From CAYLHQ01 sp964628935 (lineage in GTDB: Bacteria > Acidobacteriota > Polarisedimenticolia > Polarisedimenticolales > DASRJG01), in NCBI GenBank assembly GCA_964628935.1, contig CAZVOE010000007.1:1-50252 (forward strand): 50,252 bases of DNA. Direction: 5' to 3'. The position numbers were made by a program, and so were the translations under genes. This document shows positions 22,903-31,984 of this stretch, piece by piece. The notes under the pieces are model-generated. The model did not search any database. It saw only the letters and a list, made by a program, of their open reading frames with translations, and was not told the DNA's origin. How positions within the stretch are numbered: position 1 is the first letter of the stretch; each line of letters starts with the position of its first letter.

Positions 22903-25900
22903 ATGCGACCGAAAGCCCGCGCCGTCCTGTCCTTCGCGATCCTCCTCGCCGCCGCCGTGTCCGGCGCGCGAGCCCAGACGAAGCTGCTGCGCTTCCCGGA
23001 CATCCACGGAAGCGAGGTGGTCTTCTCCTACGGCGGCGACCTCTGGAAGGCTCCCGCCACGGGGGGCACCGCCGTTCGGCTGACCGCCCACCCCGGGCAG
23101 GAGCTTTTCGGGCGGTTTTCCCCCGACGGAAAGTGGATCGCGTTCACCGGGCAGTACGACGGGGACGAGCAGGTCTACGTCATTCCCGCCTCGGGCGGGG
23201 TCCCGAAGCGCCTCACGTGGTATCCGGCGAACGGTCCCCTCCCGCCGCGATGGGGGTACGACAACCAGGTGTACGGCTGGACCCGGGACGGGAAGCGCGT
23301 CCTCTTCCGGTCGACGCGGGATGCCGACGGCGGCCGGACGGAGACGGCCCTCTACACGGTCGATCTCGACGGCGGGCTTCCGGTTCCCCTTCCGATGCCG
23401 ACCTCGGGGGCGGGGGACTTTTCTCCCGACGGGAAGCGAATGGTGTATTCCCCTCTCTTCCGGGACTTCCGCACCTGGAAACGGTACGAGGGAGGCTGGG
23501 CGCAGGACCTCTACCTGTTCGACCTCGCGACGAGCGCCACCGAGAAGATCGCGGCGAGCCCCCGGACCGAGCGCGATCCGATGTGGATCGGCGAGACTAT
23601 CTACTTCGTGTCGGATCGGGACGGGACGCTCAATCTCTACGCCTACGACATGGCGTCGAAGGCGACGACGCAGCTGACGAAGAGCACGACCTGGGACGTC
23701 CGCTGGCCCGGGACCGACCACGAGAGCCGCATCGTCTACGAGTGGAACGGCGAGCTTCACGTCCTCGACGTCCGGACCGGTTCCGAAACGAAGATCTCGA
23801 TCACTGTCCCCGACGACGGCCTCGCGACTCGCCCGGCGCGCATCTCGGTCGCGAAGAACATCGAGGACTTCTCGCTCTCCCCGAAGGGGGAGCGGGTGGT
23901 GATGATCGCGCGGGGAGACGTCTTCACCCTCCCGATCGAGAAGGGCCCGACGCGCAATCTCACCACGTCCTCGAATGCCCACGACAAGTGGGCCCGCTGG
24001 TCGCCCGATGGGAAGACGATCGCCTACGTGTCCGACCGTACGGGAGAAGAGCAGATCTGGCTCGTACCGCAGGACGGGAGCGGCGCGTCGAAGCGGCTCA
24101 CGAACGACTTCGAAGCCATGCTCTACGCGCCCGACTGGTCGCCGGACGGAAAGCGCCTGGCGGTTTCGGACAAGGACGGGAAGCTCTGGGTCATCGGGGT
24201 CGAGGACGGGAAGGCCACGGAGATCGCCGACGAGCGGAACGGCACCCTCCAGGACCACGCCTGGTCCCCCGACGGCGCTCATCTCGCCTTCTCGCTGAGC
24301 GAGGGAAACGACTTCCGATCGCTCCACCTCTGGTCCGCGTCGGACGGGAAGGTCCGCCGGGTGACGCGGGGATTCACGAACGATCGTTCCCCCGTCTGGG
24401 ACCCGGAGGGCGACTACCTCTACTTCCTCTCCGACCGCGAGTACGCCCCGCAAATCAGTGACATCGAGTGGAATTTCGCGGGGAACCGGCGGACCGGGAT
24501 CTTCGCGCTCGCGCTCCGGAAGGACGTCAAGAACCCGTTCGGCCCGGAGAGCGACGAGGTGACGATCGGCGAGGAGAAAAAGAAGGACGAGGCGAAGACG
24601 GAGGAAAAAAAGCCGGTCGCGATCGACTACGATGGCCTCGCCGACCGCCTGGTCCGCGTGCCCGTCCCGGCCGAGAACTACGACGGTCTCGCGGCGAAGA
24701 AGGGGGCGCTCCTTTACGTCTCGAGCGGGGCGCCCTTCTACGGCCGCGACAGCTACGCGAAACCCGCTCTCCACATCTTCGACGTGGAAAAGCGGAAAGA
24801 CTCGGTTCTCGTCGAGGACGTCCAAGGCTACGTCCTCTCGAGCGACGGGTCGAAGGTGCTGGTCCGCCAGGGTCAGGCCTTCCACCTCTACGACGCGAAG
24901 CCGGAAGCGAAGGACAAGAAGACCGTCTCGACGGAGCATCTCACCGTCGACCGGGTGCCGAAAGAGGAGTGGCTCCAGATCTTCGACGAGGTCTGGCGCC
25001 GCTACCGCGACTTCTTCTACGTGGAGAACATGCACGGGTACGACTGGAAGAAGATCGGGGAGCGCTACCGCGCCCTCGTGCCGCACGTCGCGCACCGGTC
25101 GGACCTCAACTACGTGATCGGCGAGATGATCGCGGAGTTGAACGTGGGGCATGCGTACATCGAGGGGGGCGATTACGAGATCCCCGAGCGGGCCAAGGTC
25201 GGCCTCCCCGGCGCGCGCTTCGTCCTCGACGAGAAGGCGGGCCGCTACCGGATCGCGAGAATCTTCAAGGGAGACAACGGCGAGCCGAAGTACCGTGCAC
25301 CGTTGACCGAGGTCGGGGTGGACGTGAAAGAGGGAGATTACGTCCTCGCGATCGACGGCGAGGAACTCCGCGGGAGCGACAACCCGTACCGACTGCTCCA
25401 GCACAAGACCGATCCGGTCACCCTGACGGTCCACGACGAGCCGTCGCTGGACGGCGCGAGGAAGGTCACCTACACGCCGATCGCGGACGAGGGGAACCTC
25501 CTCTATCTCGAATGGGTCCGCGCGAATCGGGAGAAGGTGGACAAGGCGACCGGCGGCCGCGCGGGGTACCTCCACATCCCGAACATGTCGGCCGACGGGA
25601 TCTATGAATTTCTGAAGGCGTTCTACCCGCAGATCCGCAAAGAGGGGCTCGTCATCGACGTCCGCGGGAACGGCGGGGGGAACGTCTCGCAGTGGATCCT
25701 CGAGCGGCTCGACAGCAAGGTGATGGGGACCCGCTTCGGGCGGCTCCGCGAAGACCCGATGACCTACCCGTACAGCGCCTTCGGCGGCCACCTCGTCTGT
25801 CTGCTCAACGAGACCTCCGCCTCCGACGGCGACATCTTCCCGCACTACTTCCGCGAGTACGGTCTCGGCCCCCTCATCGGGAAGCGGTCGTGGGGCGGGG

Positions 25901-26163
25901 TCGTGGGGATCTCCGGAACCGGTCCACTGATCGACGGCGGGACCGTCTACGTGCCGATGCAGGGGACGAACAATCGCGAGGGGCAGTGGGTGATCGAGGG
26001 ACGCGGCGTCGATCCCGACATCGAGGTCGAGAACGATCCGAAGTCGGTGATCGAGGGTCGCGACCCGCAGCTCGAGCGAGGAATCGCGGAGCTGCTGAAG
26101 AGGATGGACGCGGAACCTCGGAAGCTGCCTTCGAGGCCGGCCGATCCGGTGAAGACGAAGTAG
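22903..26163 (+). CDS. Exported tricorn-type S41 serine protease
   Basis: A 1086-residue protein with signal peptide (cleavage after GARA, about residue 24). It has two beta-propeller regions built from WSPDGK-like TolB blades to about residue 570, a Lys/Glu-rich linker near 545-570 (EEKKKDEAKTEEKK), a helical domain starting EEWLQIFDEVWRRYRD, a PDZ-like region and the S41 domain. Catalytic positions match tricorn: His750 in NVGHAY, Ser974 followed by Asp975 in SASDGD, and Glu1032 in VIEGRG. Tricorn cuts oligopeptides to di- and tripeptides; this one carries an export signal, so it probably works in the periplasm on peptides from the exported proteases nearby. Length fits the family. Confidence 0.92.
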   Translation: MRPKARAVLSFAILLAAAVSGARAQTKLLRFPDIHGSEVVFSYGGDLWKAPATGGTAVRLTAHPGQELFGRFSPDGKWIAFTGQYDGDEQVYVIPASGGVPKRLTWYPANGPLPPRWGYDNQVYGWTRDGKRVLFRSTRDADGGRTETALYTVDLDGGLPVPLPMPTSGAGDFSPDGKRMVYSPLFRDFRTWKRYEGGWAQDLYLFDLATSATEKIAASPRTERDPMWIGETIYFVSDRDGTLNLYAYDMASKATTQLTKSTTWDVRWPGTDHESRIVYEWNGELHVLDVRTGSETKISITVPDDGLATRPARISVAKNIEDFSLSPKGERVVMIARGDVFTLPIEKGPTRNLTTSSNAHDKWARWSPDGKTIAYVSDRTGEEQIWLVPQDGSGASKRLTNDFEAMLYAPDWSPDGKRLAVSDKDGKLWVIGVEDGKATEIADERNGTLQDHAWSPDGAHLAFSLSEGNDFRSLHLWSASDGKVRRVTRGFTNDRSPVWDPEGDYLYFLSDREYAPQISDIEWNFAGNRRTGIFALALRKDVKNPFGPESDEVTIGEEKKKDEAKTEEKKPVAIDYDGLADRLVRVPVPAENYDGLAAKKGALLYVSSGAPFYGRDSYAKPALHIFDVEKRKDSVLVEDVQGYVLSSDGSKVLVRQGQAFHLYDAKPEAKDKKTVSTEHLTVDRVPKEEWLQIFDEVWRRYRDFFYVENMHGYDWKKIGERYRALVPHVAHRSDLNYVIGEMIAELNVGHAYIEGGDYEIPERAKVGLPGARFVLDEKAGRYRIARIFKGDNGEPKYRAPLTEVGVDVKEGDYVLAIDGEELRGSDNPYRLLQHKTDPVTLTVHDEPSLDGARKVTYTPIADEGNLLYLEWVRANREKVDKATGGRAGYLHIPNMSADGIYEFLKAFYPQIRKEGLVIDVRGNGGGNVSQWILERLDSKVMGTRFGRLREDPMTYPYSAFGGHLVCLLNETSASDGDIFPHYFREYGLGPLIGKRSWGGVVGISGTGPLIDGGTVYVPMQGTNNREGQWVIEGRGVDPDIEVENDPKSVIEGRDPQLERGIAELLKRMDAEPRKLPSRPADPVKTK

Positions 26164-26269
26164 AGCGAAGCGGTCCCTCGCGGAGCCGCGGAGGTCTTCG
26201 GCCGCGGCGGCGGATCGTGACGATCGGGGCGTCCGGACGGCGGTCTCCTCGCGGGCATCGCCGCGGGGT

Positions 26270-28594
26270 CTATCGGGGATCCCGGGAACGCCGCGACGTC
26301 GTGTTCCGTTTCCCCGCCCGATGCGTCGGCTCGGCCGACCACGGGTCCTCCGGCCACGGGTGCTTCGGATAGCGCCCGCGCAGCTCTTTCCGGACCTCGG
26401 GGTAGGTGCGCTCCCAGAACGAGCGGAGATCGCGCGTCGTCTGAACGGGGCGGCCGTTCGGGGCGAGGAGCTCGAAGACGACGGGGACCCCCCGCGAGCC
26501 GAGCCGCGGCGTGTCGGCGAGGCCGAACAATTCCTGGAGCTTGACCGCCGCGACGACGCTTCCGTCTTCCCGGTAGTCGAGAGGGACCGAGCGCCCGCTC
26601 GGGACGCGGAGGTGCGCCGGGGCGAGGCGGTCGACGTCGCGACGGAGGTGCGGCGGGACCCAATCGGCCAGGGAGAACGCGGTGCACGACGTCCTCCCCG
26701 CGCAGGCGGCGCGGACCGCCGCCTCCACGTCGACCTCGAGACCGGCGAAGCGGAGACGGCGGAGGAACGTCCTCGAATCCGCGTCGAGCCCGCGTGCGAG
26801 GAGGACCTCCGCGAGGATCCGGGACGCTTCCTCGAGGTCCGGCGCGACCGGCGCGGACGCGAGGACGATCGCCCCGTACCGGCAGACGCGCTCCGCGCGG
26901 ACGATCTCTCCTTCGAGTCGGTGACGAACCGATTCCGAATCCGGCGCGAGCCACTCCGGCTCGATCCGGCTCGCCGCACGTACGATCGCTTCCGCTCTCG
27001 GATCGCGCGACGCTCCCGCGAGATCGAGGGCGAGGACGAATTCCCCTTCGCGCACGCCGCTCTCGCGGCCGAGCACCGCACCCGTTCCCGAGGCGAGAAG
27101 GAGACGCGGGGAACCCGGCTCGCGGCGTTTCGCGACGCGGTCGGGGAATCCCAGAAGGAGCGCGCGCCGGAAGGGGAGAGACTCCCCCCTCTCGCGCGCG
27201 AGGCGCTTCAGTTCGTCGGCGGCGCGACGAACGCGGCGGGGAGCCTCGCCGATCCGGCCGGCCCGGGAGAGGAGATCGCAGTCGGTCGTGACGGGGTCCC
27301 CCGGCGGAACCCACCCTTCCGCGAAGGCGGCGAGGGCGCAGGCGGCCTCCTCCCGATCCTCCGCGGCGAGGAGGACCCGGCCCAGGCGCGGATGGAGCGG
27401 GAGGCGGCGGAGCGTCCTCCCGAGCGGGGTGAGCGCGCCGTCGGCGATCGCGCCCAATCGTTCGAGGAGGGAGAGCGATTCCTCGAGCGCCCAAGTCGGC
27501 GGAGGCTCGAACCACGGAAAGGTCCGCGGGTCTCCGCCCCACGCGAGCACGTCGAGCAGGGGCGGCGCGAGATCGATTCGCTCGATCTCGCTCTCACGCC
27601 GAGCGCGCATCTCGTCGCGGGGATCCCACAGGCGAACGCAGCGCCCCGGCCCCGTCCTCCCGGCCCGTCCGGCGCGCTGCGCGGCGGAGTCGCGCGAGAT
27701 CCGCTCGGTCTCGAGCCGATCGATGCCGGTCGCGACGTCGCGCCGGGGAACACGATGGAGCCCCGTGTCGATCACGTCGGTCACCCCCTCGATGGTCAGA
27801 GAGGTCTCGGCGATGTTCGTCGCGAGGACGACCTTTCGCCCGTCGAAGGGGGCGAGAGCGGCCTCCTGGAACTCCGCGTCGAGCATGCCGTGAAGGGGCA
27901 GGATCCGAACGTCGCTTCGAAGGGGAAGGCGGCGTTGCAGCTCCGTTTCCGCGCGGCGGATTTCGGGGGCGCCGGGAAGGAAGACGAGGACATGTCCCCC
28001 CGGTCGCGATAGGACGTCGAGGACGGCTTCCACCGCGCCCGCGCCGGCGCGATGTTCGATCGAGACCGGATGGGGACGCGCGTCGACCTCGACGACGGGC
28101 GCACCGTCGAGATACGCGGCGACGGGCCCGGTGTCGAGCGTCGCCGACATCACGACGATGCGGAGGTCGGCCCGCACCCGCCGTGCCTCGCGCGCGAAGG
28201 CCAGACCGAGATCGGCGTGGATCGTCCGCTCGTGGAACTCGTCGAGAACGACGGTCCGAAACCCGGACAGGAGCGGGTCGGACTGGAAGCGGGCGGTCAG
28301 GATCCCCTCGGTCGCGATCAGGAGACGGGTCGACGTCGAGAATCGGCGCTCGAAACGGACCTGCCAACCGACCTCCTCGCCGACCGTCCATCCCCGCTCT
28401 TCCGCGATCCGGCGGGCGATCGACCGCGCGGCGACTCGACGGGGTTGCAGGACGAGAACCGGCCCGTCGTCGAGGAGAGCGGGAGGGACGCGCGTCGTCT
28501 TCCCGGCCCCCGGGGGGGCGACGACGATCACGCTCCCGTGGCGGCGGGTCGTCTCGACGATCTCCGGGATGCGAGGCTCGATCGGGAGCTTCAT
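26270..28594 (-). CDS. hrpB: ATP-dependent helicase HrpB
   Basis: A 774-residue DEAH-family helicase. Motif I is APPGAGKTT (Lys32, Thr33), motif II is LDEFHE (residues 117-122), motif III is MSATLD, and motif VI is SAAQRAGRAGRTGPG. The C-terminal HrpB domain ends with the family signature YPKHPWPEDP shortly before a basic tail. HrpB is a bacterial relative of DEAH RNA helicases with poorly known function. The ATG at 28594 was chosen because the protein normally begins with a LPIxP motif (here MKLPIEPRIPEI). It is divergent from the S8 protease gene. The gene is somewhat shorter than the Escherichia coli protein. Confidence 0.92.
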   Translation of the reverse strand: MKLPIEPRIPEIVETTRRHGSVIVVAPPGAGKTTRVPPALLDDGPVLVLQPRRVAARSIARRIAEERGWTVGEEVGWQVRFERRFSTSTRLLIATEGILTARFQSDPLLSGFRTVVLDEFHERTIHADLGLAFAREARRVRADLRIVVMSATLDTGPVAAYLDGAPVVEVDARPHPVSIEHRAGAGAVEAVLDVLSRPGGHVLVFLPGAPEIRRAETELQRRLPLRSDVRILPLHGMLDAEFQEAALAPFDGRKVVLATNIAETSLTIEGVTDVIDTGLHRVPRRDVATGIDRLETERISRDSAAQRAGRAGRTGPGRCVRLWDPRDEMRARRESEIERIDLAPPLLDVLAWGGDPRTFPWFEPPPTWALEESLSLLERLGAIADGALTPLGRTLRRLPLHPRLGRVLLAAEDREEAACALAAFAEGWVPPGDPVTTDCDLLSRAGRIGEAPRRVRRAADELKRLARERGESLPFRRALLLGFPDRVAKRREPGSPRLLLASGTGAVLGRESGVREGEFVLALDLAGASRDPRAEAIVRAASRIEPEWLAPDSESVRHRLEGEIVRAERVCRYGAIVLASAPVAPDLEEASRILAEVLLARGLDADSRTFLRRLRFAGLEVDVEAAVRAACAGRTSCTAFSLADWVPPHLRRDVDRLAPAHLRVPSGRSVPLDYREDGSVVAAVKLQELFGLADTPRLGSRGVPVVFELLAPNGRPVQTTRDLRSFWERTYPEVRKELRGRYPKHPWPEDPWSAEPTHRAGKRNTTSRRSRDPR

Positions 28595-28640
28595 CGCGGG
28601 TGAGGATAGCGGAGGGACCGATCCGTTTCGGGCGGAATCG

Positions 28641-28669
28641 GGGACATCGGCGACGTTCCGCCGTATACT
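28641..28669 (+). promoter_or_regulatory. Sigma70-type promoter for the subtilisin-like protease
   Basis: GGGACA at 28641-28646 (4 of 6 to TTGACA), a 17-bp spacer and TATACT at 28664-28669 (5 of 6). The start codon is 46 nt further on. Confidence 0.5.
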
Positions 28670-28715
28670 CCCCACCGCCGTTCGATCGTCGGGCGGTCTT
28701 TCCGGGGGGCCTTCC

Positions 28716-30254
28716 ATGCGTCGAGTCTTCCTGTCCTCGATCGTTGCGTGTGTCCTGTCGATTTCCGCGGCGACGGCCGAATCGCTCGTCCACCGGGGGA
28801 ACACCTACGCCCGGACCCACGACGGCTGGGCGCTCGTCGACGGTCCGCGTTCCTTCGCGGTCGACCCGACGACGATTTCCGTCCGGTTCCTCGAGGGGAT
28901 CGGGGACCTCCAAGGGTTCCGCGTCTCGTTGCGCGCGCTCGGTGGGGACCAGGAGCTTCTCCAGATCCCCGCGATCCGCTCGAACGGCCTCGGGATCCAC
29001 GATCTCTCCCTCGTGCCGGGGCAGGACCCGCTCGATCTCGTGAAGCGGTTCGAGGCGACCGGGCTCGTGCGGTGGGCCGAGCCGAATACGATCGGAGAGT
29101 GGGTCGCGACCCCCTCCGACCCGCGGTTCCCCGAGCAGTGGCACCTCCGGAACACCGGGCAATCGGGAGGCACGGTCGACGCGGACATCGATGCCGACGA
29201 AGGGTGGGACGAGCAGACGGGGGATCCCGCCGTCGTCGTCGCGATCGTCGACTCCGGAACCGACATCGACCACGTCGACCTGACGGCGAATCTCTGGAAG
29301 AACGCGGGGGAGACCCCGGGGAACAACCGGGACGACGACGGGAACGGCTACGTCGACGACTACGACGGCTGGAACTTCGAGGCGGGGACGGGGAATCCCC
29401 GTTCGACGAACGGGCACGGGACGAACGTCGCCGGGGTCGTGGCGGCCCGCACCGACAACGGGACGGGGGTCGCCGGGATCGCCGGCGGTTTCGGGGCGAA
29501 CGGCGGCATCCGCATGATGCCGCTGAAGGTCGGCACCTCCGGCCCGAACGGGGCCGTCCTCGACGACGCGATCCTCTACGCCGCGAACAACGGGGCGCGC
29601 GTGATCACGATGAGCCTGACGGTCGGGCCGAGCCAGGCGATCGACGACGCCCTCGACTACGCGTACCACACGAAGGGAGTCTTCATCGACTGCGCCTCCG
29701 GGAACAACTCCTCTTCGAGCGTCGGCTACCCGTCGAGCAATCCCAACGTGATGGCGGTCGGGGCGACCGACCGCTTCGACAACCGGGCATCCTGGTCGAA
29801 CTACGGGAGCGACCTCGAGGTGGTCGCCCCGGGAGTCGACGTGCTGACGACCGGCCTCAGCAACACCTACCAAACCAATTCGGGGACATCGTTCTCGGCG
29901 CCGTGCGTTGCCGGCGTCGCGGCCCTCCTCTTCTCGAAAAACGGCTCGCTCACGAACGTCCAGGTTCGCCAGTACCTCAAGGACGGCGCGGACGATCTGG
30001 GCGCCGCCGGCTTCGACGTGTTCACCGGGTACGGGCGCCTCAACGCCGCGGGATCCCTCGCCCTCGCGGGGCCGACGATTTGCACGGACGCCGACGGAGA
30101 CGGGTACTACTCGACGACGGGGTGCCAGACGCAGGTCGACTGCAACGACGGATCGTCCTCGATCCATCCGGGCGCCACCGAGATCTGCAGGGACGGGATC
30201 GATCAGGACTGCGACGGGGTGGACAAGACGAAGGGGAAGGGCTGCAAGCGCTGA
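28716..30254 (+). CDS. Secreted subtilisin-like (S8) serine protease with MopE-type metal-binding tail
   Basis: A 512-residue exported protein: signal peptide to about residue 21 (ATAES), prodomain to about 140 with the region WAEPNTIGEW, then the S8 catalytic domain. The triad is Asp179 in IVDSGTD, His234 in NGHGTNVAG and Ser392 in GTSFSAP. An Asp-rich calcium-type loop (NNRDDDGNGYVDD) lies near 203-215. Residues 456-512 form a Cys-rich MopE-type module (DADGDGYY, DCNDG, IHPGA, DGIDQDCDG), common at the C terminus of surface proteins in Myxococcota and Acidobacteriota. Its TGA stop abuts the convergent ABC permease stop, the two sharing the palindrome TGATCA. Confidence 0.93.
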   Translation: MRRVFLSSIVACVLSISAATAESLVHRGNTYARTHDGWALVDGPRSFAVDPTTISVRFLEGIGDLQGFRVSLRALGGDQELLQIPAIRSNGLGIHDLSLVPGQDPLDLVKRFEATGLVRWAEPNTIGEWVATPSDPRFPEQWHLRNTGQSGGTVDADIDADEGWDEQTGDPAVVVAIVDSGTDIDHVDLTANLWKNAGETPGNNRDDDGNGYVDDYDGWNFEAGTGNPRSTNGHGTNVAGVVAARTDNGTGVAGIAGGFGANGGIRMMPLKVGTSGPNGAVLDDAILYAANNGARVITMSLTVGPSQAIDDALDYAYHTKGVFIDCASGNNSSSSVGYPSSNPNVMAVGATDRFDNRASWSNYGSDLEVVAPGVDVLTTGLSNTYQTNSGTSFSAPCVAGVAALLFSKNGSLTNVQVRQYLKDGADDLGAAGFDVFTGYGRLNAAGSLALAGPTICTDADGDGYYSTTGCQTQVDCNDGSSSIHPGATEICRDGIDQDCDGVDKTKGKGCKR

Positions 30255-31049
30255 TCAGCGCTTCGGCCGCTCCGACGCGACGTACGCGGCGAGACCCAGG
30301 CAGGCCGCGGCGAACGCCAGTTCGGAGATCCACTCGGTCGAACCGCCGCCGGCGCCGAGTGCCGTGCCGGCGGGGAGGTTCCCGCCGTGAAGCGCGCGGC
30401 GAACGCCGGCGACCCCGTAACTGAGCGGATTGAAACGCACGATCCACGCGAGGACCGGGTGAAGCCCGGCGGCGGGGAAGAGCGAACCCGAGAGCATCCA
30501 GAGAGGGACGAGCACCATCCCCATCACCGCGTGGTAGGCCGCCGACGAATCGAGCTTCCAGGCGAGACAGAAGCCGAGCGCGCCGAGGGCGAGCGCGAGC
30601 AGACTCAGCTCGCCGAAGAGCGCGAGCCACGAAACCTCCGCGTACGGGAAGCCCGCAAGAGGGACGAGCGCGAGGAGAAGAAGGGCCTGGATCATCGCGA
30701 CCGTAGCCGAACCGAGCGACTTCCCGAGCGCCACCGCCCCCCGCGATCCGGGTCCCGCGAGGACCCCCTGGAGAAAGCCCTGGTGCCGGTCCTCGATCAG
30801 CGACATCGTCGACGAGATGCTCGCGAAGAGGACGAGCATGAGGACGATGCCGGGAAAGAGAAAGGTCATGTAGCTCGGTTCGCCTTCCTCCGGCCGGAAC
30901 GAGGGGGCCATCCCGGCGCCGAACGCGAGCCAGAAGAGGAGCGGCTGCGCAATCGCTCCCGCGAGACGTCCGCGGTCGCGCGCAAAGCGGCGAAGGTCCC
31001 GCGCCCAGAGCACCGCGACGGTCCGCGCGTCGTGGCCGAGCCCGTTCAC
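30255..31049 (-). CDS. ABC-2 type transporter permease
   Basis: A 264-residue integral membrane protein with six hydrophobic segments. The ABC-2 pattern is visible in the central EDRHQGFLQGVLAGP block and the later NPLSYGVAGVRRAL block. It is the membrane subunit for the ATPase encoded just upstream: GTG 31049 overlaps the ATPase stop by 4 nt (GTGA). With the haem O synthase gene the three form a tightly overlapped operon. DrrB/NodJ-type exporters of lipids or antibiotics and haem-copper oxidase biogenesis exporters share this layout; the cargo is unknown. Confidence 0.88.
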   Translation of the reverse strand: MNGLGHDARTVAVLWARDLRRFARDRGRLAGAIAQPLLFWLAFGAGMAPSFRPEEGEPSYMTFLFPGIVLMLVLFASISSTMSLIEDRHQGFLQGVLAGPGSRGAVALGKSLGSATVAMIQALLLLALVPLAGFPYAEVSWLALFGELSLLALALGALGFCLAWKLDSSAAYHAVMGMVLVPLWMLSGSLFPAAGLHPVLAWIVRFNPLSYGVAGVRRALHGGNLPAGTALGAGGGSTEWISELAFAAACLGLAAYVASERPKR

Positions 31050-31984
31050 GCGGCGCGCTCCTCCGCCAACTCGTGGCCGGTGATCTCGAGGAAGGCTTCG
31101 GCGAGGCCCGGTCGCCTGAGCCCGACCGAGCGCAGGGCCCCCGCCGGAAGGGCCTCCACGATCCGCGGGATCCACTCGTGGCCGTTCTCGATCTCGACGA
31201 GCACGCGCCCGTCGAGAATCCGGGGCACGAGATGCAAAGTGTCCGCGAGCGTCGCGAAGATCGCCACCGGGTCCGGCCCCTCGAGCACGACGAAATCCCC
31301 TCGGACCCGAGACCGCAGTTCGTCGGGAGTCCCGACCGCGACGATTGTCCCGCGGTCGAGGACGGCGAGCCGGTCGGAGAGTTCCGCTTCCTGGGGGAGA
31401 TGGGTCGTCACGAGGAGGGTCAGCCCCCGCTCCTTGCGGAGGCCGTGCAGGAGGTCCCACGTCTTCCGGAACGCCGCCGCGTCGAGACCGGTCGTCGGTT
31501 CGTCGAGGAGGAGGAGGGTGGGGTCGTGGACCAGGGAGCGCGCGATCTCGACCCGGCGCCGCAGCCCACCCGACAGGGTCCCGGCGAGGTCGTCGATCCG
31601 GTCCGATACGTCGAGGCGCTCCAGGAGCGCCCCGATCCTCCGCTCCGCCTCGGGGCGCGGCACGCCGTAGAGCCGCGCCGCAAGGCGCAGGTTCTCACGG
31701 ACGGTCAGCTTCGAGTCGACGGCGGGGTCCTGGAAGACCACGCCGACGCGGGCACGGAAGCCCCGCTCCCGCGGGGCGAGTGGAAGACCCTCGAGGGCGA
31801 TCGAGCCTCCCTCCGGGTCGTGCAGGCCGATGAGGATCCGGAAGAGGGTCGTCTTTCCTGCGCCGTTCGGGCCGAGGAGTCCGAAGAGTTCCCCTCGGCG
31901 AACGTCGAGGGTGACGCCTTGGAGGACCGCGCGCTCCCCACGCGACGCCCGGAGGTCCCGGATCTCGAGGACCGCGTCGCTCAC
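31046..31984 (-). CDS. ABC transporter ATP-binding protein (DrrA/NodI type)
   Basis: A 312-residue ATPase. Walker A is GPNGAGKTT (38-46), the signature is LSGGLRRRVE, Walker B LLLLDEPTTGLD and the H-loop VTTHLPQEAE. A C-terminal extension of about 80 residues (FVVLEGPDPVAIF onward) is typical of drug-export-type ATPases. GTG start at 31984 overlaps the stop of the haem O synthase gene (GTGA), and its own stop overlaps the permease start. It powers the partner permease; direction is probably export. Link to oxidase assembly is inferred from the operon only. Confidence 0.93.
   Translation of the reverse strand: MSDAVLEIRDLRASRGERAVLQGVTLDVRRGELFGLLGPNGAGKTTLFRILIGLHDPEGGSIALEGLPLAPRERGFRARVGVVFQDPAVDSKLTVRENLRLAARLYGVPRPEAERRIGALLERLDVSDRIDDLAGTLSGGLRRRVEIARSLVHDPTLLLLDEPTTGLDAAAFRKTWDLLHGLRKERGLTLLVTTHLPQEAELSDRLAVLDRGTIVAVGTPDELRSRVRGDFVVLEGPDPVAIFATLADTLHLVPRILDGRVLVEIENGHEWIPRIVEALPAGALRSVGLRRPGLAEAFLEITGHELAEERAA

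Noticed and set aside
26164..26269. Imperfect GC hairpin after the tricorn-like gene as terminator
   Set aside because: The CCTCGCGG/CCGCGGAGG pairing is imperfect and no T-run follows.
22897..27081. A 1394-codon minus-strand open frame opposite the tricorn-like protease
   Set aside because: Low-complexity charged composition and complete overlap with a gene that has intact catalytic motifs on the other strand.
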